From CAWCTB01 sp963798275 (lineage in GTDB: Bacteria; Acidobacteriota; Terriglobia; Terriglobales; Acidobacteriaceae): 18,915 nt of DNA. Positions within the stretch are counted from its first letter, which is position 1; the number at the start of each line of letters is the position of its first letter. Under the pieces are notes generated by a model. The model was not told the origin of the DNA, did no database searches, and worked only from the letters and a program-made list of their open reading frames with translations. Of the stretch, positions 14,285 to 18,915 are shown one piece after another. A program made the translations under genes and the position numbers. The stretch covers positions 1 through 18,915 of the forward strand of contig CAWCTB010000047.1 in assembly GCA_963798275.1 (NCBI GenBank), in the 5' to 3' direction.

Positions 14285-15627
14285 ACCTCTTCCAACACAC
14301 GCCGCCGGCGGACGAACCAATCGACAAATCGCGCCCGCTGGCCGACCGCATGCGGCCGCGCACCCTCGACGAATTCGTGGGGCAGGAGCACATTCTCGGT
14401 CCCGGGAAGCCGCTGCGGGTGCAGATCGAGCGTGACGATACCGGCTCGCTGATCTTCTGGGGACCGCCTGGGGTGGGAAAGACAACGCTGGCGAAAATCA
14501 TTGCCCGCATGACCCACGCCGACTTCATCGAATTCTCGGCCGTGCTCAGCGGCATCAAGGAAATCAAGCAGGTGATGGCCGACGCCGAGCGGGCGAGGCA
14601 ATATGGCACGCGGACGATCGTGTTCGTCGACGAGGTGCATCGCTTTAACAAAGCGCAGCAGGACGCGTTTCTGCCTTATGTTGAGAAGGGCAGCATCCGG
14701 TTGATCGGGGCCACGACCGAGAATCCCTCGTTTGAGATTATCTCGGCGTTGCTGTCGCGATGCCGGGTATATGTTTTGCAATCGCTCACGGAAGAGCAGA
14801 TTGTCTCGCTGCTGCATCGCGCTCTGAGCGACGAGGAGCGAGGTCTGGGGGAACTGCAGCTTGACGCCGACGAAGACGCGCTGCGAAAGATCGCCGCCTA
14901 CTCCAGCGGAGACGCGCGCAGCGCCTACAACGCGCTGGAGGTGGCAGCAACGCTGGTGCGGGAGTCCCGCAGCAAGGGCGGGAAGCCACGCATCACGGAT
15001 TCCATCGCGACCGACGCCCTGCAAAAGCGCGTCCTGATGTACGACAAATCGGGTGAAGAGCACTACAACCTGATCTCAGCCCTGCATAAGAGCGTGAGAA
15101 ACAGCGATCCCGATGCGGCGTTGTATTGGCTGGCGCGCATGCTGGAAGCTGGGGAGGATGGGCTGTACATCGCGCGTCGGGTGGTGCGGATGGCGTCGGA
15201 GGACATCGGGCTGGCCGATCCCAATGCGCTCGCCATCACGTTGGCGGCCCGGGATGCGGTCGACTTCCTCGGGATGCCGGAAGGAAACCTGGCGTTGGCG
15301 CAGGCCGTGGTGTACCTGTGCGCTGCGCCGAAGTCGAATGCACTCTATACCGCGTATGGAGCGGTGCAGGAGGACGTGGAGCGGACGGCGCAGGACCCGG
15401 TGCCGCTGCATCTGCGAAACGCTCCTACGGGGCTGATGAAGGCTATTGGATACGGCAAGGGATACCAGTACGCTCACGATCTCGAAAGCAAGGTGGCGAA
15501 CATGCAGTGCCTGCCCGACAACCTGAAGGACCACGTCTACTACCATCCGACGGAAGAAGGGATCGAGAAGCGGATCAAGGCGAGGCTGGAGGAGATCCGG
15601 AAGATCAAGAAACCAACTAGCAGCTAG
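14281..15627 (+). CDS. rarA: Replication-associated recombination protein A (RarA/MgsA AAA+ ATPase)
   Basis: AAA+ ATPase that acts at stalled forks with SSB. 448 residues from GTG 14281, the normal family length. Motifs: RMRPRTLDEFVGQEHILG at the N-terminus, Walker A GPPGVGKTT (61-69), Walker B IVFVDEVHRF (about 113-122), sensor 1 ATTENPSFE, arginine finger LLSRCRVY, then the C-terminal tetramerisation part (EEHYNLISALHKSVRNSDPDAA, RMASEDIGLADP, CLPDNLKDHVYY). The frame is open well upstream only because it overlaps the methyltransferase gene. The last codons and stop (PTSS-TAG) lie inside a heptameric repeat, so the extreme C-terminus may have been altered by repeat insertion. Confidence 0.96.
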   Translation: MNLFQHTPPADEPIDKSRPLADRMRPRTLDEFVGQEHILGPGKPLRVQIERDDTGSLIFWGPPGVGKTTLAKIIARMTHADFIEFSAVLSGIKEIKQVMADAERARQYGTRTIVFVDEVHRFNKAQQDAFLPYVEKGSIRLIGATTENPSFEIISALLSRCRVYVLQSLTEEQIVSLLHRALSDEERGLGELQLDADEDALRKIAAYSSGDARSAYNALEVAATLVRESRSKGGKPRITDSIATDALQKRVLMYDKSGEEHYNLISALHKSVRNSDPDAALYWLARMLEAGEDGLYIARRVVRMASEDIGLADPNALAITLAARDAVDFLGMPEGNLALAQAVVYLCAAPKSNALYTAYGAVQEDVERTAQDPVPLHLRNAPTGLMKAIGYGKGYQYAHDLESKVANMQCLPDNLKDHVYYHPTEEGIEKRIKARLEEIRKIKKPTSS

Positions 15628-15642
15628 CAATTAGCAACTAGC
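15615..15642. repeat. Heptameric TAGC repeat overlapping the rarA stop
   Basis: Four 7-bp units: AACTAGC, AGCTAGC, AATTAGC, AACTAGC. The rarA TAG stop (15625-15627) is inside the second unit. Inverted-orientation relatives occur at 17701-17728 and 17851-17885. Confidence 0.7.
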
Positions 15643-15732
15643 TGGCAAACTCAAGGATGAGCTTTGGTAACGCCGTAGGCCGGAAGGTCATGATGTCCTC
15701 GGCTTAACGATCTGCCACCGTCGTGACACTTC

Positions 15733-16143
15733 CTAGACCAGCAGCCGGCGGTGTTCTTTCAAAATGCAGCGGTCCATGACAACAAAAATCCCTGCCTTCC
15801 GGGCGGCTTCGGCGGCCTCTTCATGGACCACACCCTCTTGCATCCAGATCGCCGGAACCTTGAGCTGAATAGCCTGCTCGACTACTTCCGGCACGAACTC
15901 GGAGCGGCGGAAAATGTTCACGATGTCGATCTCCTCCGGCACGTCCAGCAGCGAAGCGTAAGCCTTCTCGCCCAGCGACTGGGTGATGTTGGGGTTCACC
16001 GGGATGATGCGGTACCCCTGCGATTGCATGTAGCTGGAAACTCCGTAACTGGGGCGAGGCGGGCCGTCAGTAAGACCGACGACGGCGATGGCCTTCGATT
16101 TCTGCAGGAGTTCGGTAATTTGTTCGGACTCAGATGTGAGCAT
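15733..16143 (-). CDS. CoA-binding domain protein (YccU-like)
   Basis: 136 residues. ATG 16143 is preceded by AGGA at six bases and is preferred to the ATG at 16158. A single Rossmann-type CoA-binding domain: KAIAVVGLTDGPPRPSYGVSSYM with the nucleotide loop, GYRIIPVNPN, DIVNIFRRSEFVPEVVEQAI, and PAIWMQEGVVHEEAA, ending with a VVMDRCILKEH segment that includes the family's conserved Cys. Similar to the CoA-binding part of succinyl-CoA synthetase alpha and acyl-CoA synthetases, but stand-alone; function of the family is not settled. Ends convergent to rarA, 105 bases away. Confidence 0.9.
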   Translation of the reverse strand: MLTSESEQITELLQKSKAIAVVGLTDGPPRPSYGVSSYMQSQGYRIIPVNPNITQSLGEKAYASLLDVPEEIDIVNIFRRSEFVPEVVEQAIQLKVPAIWMQEGVVHEEAAEAARKAGIFVVMDRCILKEHRRLLV

Positions 16144-16178
16144 GACGATTCCTGACACTTGCGGATGAACGAACGCGG

Positions 16179-16865
16179 TTACTTCCTGCTCCTGATCTTC
16201 GACCCTCGCACGACCTGAACACGCCGGGGATCGGCCAGCAGTCCCGAGAGATGCTCGAGTTCGGTGACCGCACGGTCGTAATCATCGAGCAGCGGCTTCA
16301 GCAGATGAGTTACGCCACCGGCGCGGTATTCGCGTACCAGCGAACGGTAGTACCACAGGACCTTGGCTTTGGGAGCGGAGAAGCGCTCGAATGCCGATTC
16401 GCCGGACTGCCGCAGGTCGCGCAGGATGGCGCGAGTATTGTAGAGCTTGTCGGCGGCAGAGACGAACCGGGTTTCGGCATCTTCGCTGCGCACGCGGTGG
16501 AGGTACCGCAGTTTGCGCGGATACCACCTCGGCTTTCGCTTGTCGTCGTCGCCGTAAGAGTCGGTACAGCCGTCAACGATTTTCGCCACGCGAGGGCCGA
16601 AGAGCTGCTCGATGGTGCGCAGCATGGCGCGGCCGCCGTGGTCTTCGGCCGCGTCGTGCAGCAGCGCCGCGATGCCCAGATCCTCATCGCCACCGTATTC
16701 CAGCACAATCGCAGCCACGCCCAGCAGGTGCGAAAGATAGGGGATGCCGCTCTTTTTGCGGTCCTGGTTGCGGTGCACTTCGGCTGCGAACAGCAGGGCA
16801 TGGTCGAAGCGGATGGTGAGCGGGACAAACGTTCGCGAGGCAGGTTGACGGCGGGAGCTTCTCAT
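16179..16865 (-). CDS. HD-domain phosphohydrolase (RelA/SpoT hydrolase-like)
   Basis: 228 residues from ATG 16865. The HD signature follows SpoT/MESH-type enzymes: HRNQDRKKSGIPYLSHLLGVA (His31, His46), ALLHDAAEDHGG (His70-Asp71, Glu74-Asp75) and SAADKLYN (Asp139). No synthetase, TGS or ACT domain is present, so it may be a small alarmone hydrolase or another nucleotide phosphohydrolase. A strong GGAGG lies too far upstream (18 bases) for this ATG; it instead serves a five-codon frame whose TGA overlaps the ATG. Either a coupled minigene or a frameshift near the start explains this. Followed by the CoA-binding protein on the same strand. Confidence 0.88.
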   Translation of the reverse strand: MRSSRRQPASRTFVPLTIRFDHALLFAAEVHRNQDRKKSGIPYLSHLLGVAAIVLEYGGDEDLGIAALLHDAAEDHGGRAMLRTIEQLFGPRVAKIVDGCTDSYGDDDKRKPRWYPRKLRYLHRVRSEDAETRFVSAADKLYNTRAILRDLRQSGESAFERFSAPKAKVLWYYRSLVREYRAGGVTHLLKPLLDDYDRAVTELEHLSGLLADPRRVQVVRGSKIRSRK

Positions 16866-16888
16866 AAGGGAATCGTCATCTGACCTCC
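16862..16888 (-). promoter_or_regulatory. Leader minigene and Shine-Dalgarno before the HD gene
   Basis: GGAGG (16888-16884), four bases, then ATG (16879-16877) and four more codons before TGA at 16864-16862, overlapping the HD gene ATG as ATGA. Could give translational coupling; could also mark a one-base error in the true start of the HD gene. Confidence 0.4.
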
Positions 16889-16960
16889 AGAATATCGGAA
16901 AGTGCGGCGATGGCGAAGCGCTGTTTGAGGGCCGAGTCAGGCGGGCTGGGGCAGGTGAAG

Positions 16961-17621
16961 TCAGGGAGCACAATGACAGTCGTCGCAGCTTTCTCCGCGC
17001 AGCCCCTGCACTCCTTCGCGCGCGATGATGGGCACCATCACCAGCGCGGCCACAGGGTCAGCCCACCACCAGCCGAGCAAGGCGTTGAGCAGAAGACCGG
17101 CGAGGAGAATGGCCGACAGGTAAGCGCAGAAGTCGGCCTGGCGCGAGTCGGAATGAAGCGCGCGGCTGCTGATTTGCTGTGCGACGCGGCGTTTGGCGCG
17201 GCCGAGCAGGGGCATGACAATGATTGCTGCGGCGGCGATCAGCATGCCGGGCAAGCTGCGTTCCGGTCGAGAGCGAAGCCATAGGTCGCGAACCGACTCC
17301 ACCGTGATGTAAAGCGCGAGCAGAAGAAAACAGATTCCCACCAGACGATGAGCGATGCGTTCGGTCTGTTCGCGGCGTTCGCGGTCTGCATCGGCATGGA
17401 GCCGCCACAGCAGTATTCCAGCGGACGCGGTCTCGATGACGGAGTCGAGACCAAAGCCCATGAGCGCCACGCTGCCGGCCAGCAATCCGGCAGAGAAGCG
17501 CTACCGCTGCTTCGAAGGCGTTCCAGGCGATCGTGACGTATTCCAGTCGCCGTCCGCGCGCGACCAGGGCCGTACGGGCGGGGACCGCTGCCGAGCGCAC
17601 GGGAGGTGAGGCGGAATGCAT
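16961..17621 (-). CDS. Cation diffusion facilitator-type transporter (short form), one frameshift
   Basis: CDF-family membrane protein, expected to export divalent metals such as Zn(II) by proton exchange. The N-terminus from ATG 17621 reads RTALVARGRRLEYVTIAWNAFEAAVAL; the frame then breaks near 17492-17498 (one extra base) and resumes as GLLAGSVALMGFGLDSVIETASAG. Corrected length is about 219 residues with six hydrophobic segments. Likely metal ligands are in FGLDSVIE and in ALHSDSRQADFCAY (His, Asp, Asp). The long cytoplasmic C-terminal domain of typical CDFs is missing; the protein ends after WWADPVAALVMVPII and a short Cys-containing tail, CDDCHC. The gap to the HD gene is about 95 bases. 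Confidence 0.82.
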
Positions 17622-17700
17622 TGCAAGGATTATACGAAGTCTTGCCGCGTTAGCTTCAGCATCGTCGATCACGGCGGAAAAGAAGGAATTTCCGAAGCTG

Positions 17701-17885
17701 GCTAGTTGCTAGAAGCTATCAAGCTATCTCATGGTTTTGAAAGGGCACAGCTTCAGCTGTGCCGTAAAGATCGGCCCGGAACCGGGCTATAGCCCCTGCG
17801 GGTATTCGTTCTTGGCCGTCCTGGCATTTATGAGAAGGTTATGGGCTCTGGTTGCTAGCTGCAGATTGCTAGCCGCTAGTTGCTT
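17701..17885. repeat. Composite element: heptad array, REP-like hairpins, heptad array
   Basis: Fills the spacer between the CDF gene and rlpA. Left array 17701-17728: GCTAGTT, GCTAGAA, GCTATCA, AGCTATC. Centre: perfect palindrome GGCACAGCT-TC-AGCTGTGCC (17744-17763), then CCCGG/CCGGG (17775-17786) overlapping GGGCTATAGCCC (17784-17795). Right array 17851-17885: five units on a 7-base period, beginning GTTGCTA GCTGCAG ATTGCTA. No coding sequence is supported here. Confidence 0.7.
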
Positions 17886-17888
17886 CCT

Positions 17889-18631
17889 TCAATCCAGCCG
17901 CACCAGAAACACCCCGCCTTCTTTCACGTGGGTTTTGCTGGCGACTTCCTGGGCCTTGCGCTTGTCATCGCCTTCGGGGCGGATGCGAACCCATTCGCCG
18001 GTGGGGCCGGTGAACTGGATGACCTTGCGCATCGCCGTAGCGGTCTTGCAGCTTTTCCTTCAACTTGCGCGCGTCATGCTCGCTTTGAAAGGCGCCGATC
18101 TGCACGCACCAGCGTCCGCCTTCATTGATGGGCGCGGGAGCGGAGAGCACTTCGATTTTCACGGTAGCGGTGCCCGGACGCCAGACATCGACGGCTTTGG
18201 CCGCCGCCAGCGACAGATCGATAATGCGATCTTCGATGAAGGGTCCGCGATCGGTGATGCGCACGATCGACCGAGTGCTTCGTGCTCTCGTTGGTGACGC
18301 GCACGACCGAATTCATGGGCAGGGTGCGATGCGCCGCGGTCATGCGGTTCTGGTCGTAGATCTCGCCGTTGGCTCCGCGTTGGTTGTGGTAGGGAGGCCC
18401 GTACCAGCTTGCCAGGCCGGTTTCGACGTAAATGGGTTTGGCGCCTTTGAGCGCGGGTTCAGTTGCTTCCGGACGGGATTTGGTGGTGGCTTCGGGAGCA
18501 GGTTGCGGTTGTGTACCTATCGTCGGCGGAGGCGGTACATGGGTAGCAGCGGTTTTCTTGTGGCCGCCGCAGGCAGAGAGCAGCAGAAGGACGGCGGCCG
18601 CGAACACGATGACAGCGGAGCGGGCGATCAG
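17889..18631 (-). CDS. rlpA: RlpA-like septal lipoprotein (DPBB plus SPOR), two frameshifts
   Basis: RlpA is an outer-membrane lipoprotein; in some bacteria a lytic transglycosylase acting on stem-less glycan at the septum. The signal peptide LIARSAVIVFAAAVLLLLSAC ends in a good lipobox. A Pro-rich linker leads to the double-psi beta-barrel: GLASWYGPPYHNQRGANGE, TAAHRTLPMNSVVRV, then RITDRGPFIEDRIIDLS. A C-terminal SPOR domain follows: GRWCVQIGAFQSEHDARKL...FTGPTGEWVRI, ending VFLVRLD. Frames break near 18264-18275 and 18025-18032 (one extra base each); corrected length about 246 residues. No ATG, GTG or TTG lies suitably before the signal peptide; CTG 18631-18629, overlapping the TGA of the preceding gene, is the likeliest start. 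Confidence 0.88.
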
Positions 18632-18864
18632 CCTGGGTTCTGCTTCTTGGAATCCATGTAGTCGGCGAGCTCGGCCATCTTCTCCGCGGCTGCCCGCAGG
18701 CCCTTGCTGGAGTGTTCGCGCACCAGCGGCACCACTTCGTCGTTGATGTAGTCGATCATCAGCTTGGTTTCTTTCTCGATGCGCTGCGAGGCGTCGCCGA
18801 GAATATCGTCCAGCCGCTCGCCTGCCGTCTGGAAAGGACGGCGGTTCGTGTCTTTTGTGTCCAC
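18628..18864 (-). CDS. Small conserved-looking protein of unknown function upstream of rlpA
   Basis: 78 residues, hydrophilic and predicted helical, for example GERLDDILGDASQRIEKETKLMIDYINDEVVPLV and GLRAAAEKMAELADYM. No signal peptide or membrane segment. GTG start at 18864 with AAGGTGG about seven bases upstream. Its TGA overlaps the apparent CTG start of rlpA, so the two are probably translationally coupled. The amphipathic heptad pattern suggests coiled-coil or helical-bundle assembly; I do not recognise the family. Confidence 0.7.
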   Translation of the reverse strand: MDTKDTNRRPFQTAGERLDDILGDASQRIEKETKLMIDYINDEVVPLVREHSSKGLRAAAEKMAELADYMDSKKQNPG

Positions 18865-18878
18865 AGCAAGCCACCTTG

Positions 18879-18915
18879 TCAGTAGCGGAAATCGTAGAGC
18901 AGCTTGATTATGGTG
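18879..18915 (-). CDS. C-terminal tail of a further minus-strand gene (partial)
   Basis: Eleven codons ending TIIKLLYDFRY then TGA at 18881-18879, entering from the window edge, 14 bases before the start of the 78-residue gene. Composition is protein-like and the spacing suits an operon, but the stretch is too short to identify. Confidence 0.35.
   Translation of the reverse strand, partial: TIIKLLYDFRY

Noticed and set aside
13289..14485. Minus-strand open frame of 398 codons
   Set aside because: Antisense to the SpoU methyltransferase and the start of rarA; Arg/His/Gln-rich without motifs.

Overview
The window looks like a chromosomal segment of a GC-rich Acidobacteriota bacterium (Koribacter/Terriglobus-like). 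This is inferred from gene content: an EF-G2-like paralogue, a sigma factor with a Ycf48-bearing anti-sigma partner, small secreted proteins and an RHS fragment of a style I associate with that phylum, and dispersed palindromic and heptameric intergenic repeats. No rRNA, tRNA or CRISPR was found. Non-ATG starts (GTG, TTG, possibly CTG) are unusually common.

Layout. Bases 36-4741 (minus strand) hold an elongation factor G-like gene, a CPBP/CAAX-type membrane protease and dusB. Bases 4741-5860 hold a lower-GC two-gene cassette, a HEPN-like protein followed by a PD-(D/E)XK nuclease-like protein. It is bracketed by a 37-bp direct repeat of the dusB 5' end, and beyond it lie an orphan dusB start and a 5'-truncated NmrA-family remnant. 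Bases 6261-7637 hold an exported FKBP prolyl isomerase convergent with a DUF4440/SnoaL-like lipoprotein. Bases 7638-8637 are a gene-poor repeat region with a degenerate REP-associated (Y1) transposase. Bases 8638-10649 are a sigma/anti-sigma pair overlapping by 4 bp. Bases 10786-11774 hold a small secreted protein and an RHS remnant. Bases 12049-15627 hold YdcF/DUF218, tRNA threonylcarbamoyladenosine synthesis (Sua5/TsaC), a SpoU-family RNA methyltransferase and RarA, arranged around a divergent promoter region near 13308-13450. Bases 15733-18915 (minus strand) hold a CoA-binding protein, an HD phosphohydrolase, a CDF-type cation transporter, RlpA, a 78-residue unknown and the tail of another gene, with a composite REP/heptad repeat between the transporter and RlpA.

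The most notable feature is the dusB-start cassette. It resembles integration at the 5' end of a tRNA-dihydrouridine synthase gene in which the incoming DNA supplies a new start for the host gene, and its cargo looks like a small nuclease/HEPN defence or toxin-antitoxin-type pair. No integrase is present, so mobility is inferred.

A caution on quality: at least seven single-base frameshifts break otherwise well-conserved genes (fusA three, dusB one, CDF transporter one, rlpA two), and an eighth is suspected in the small secreted protein. Each gene reads cleanly when one base is corrected, so I treat these as probable sequence errors and give full corrected spans.
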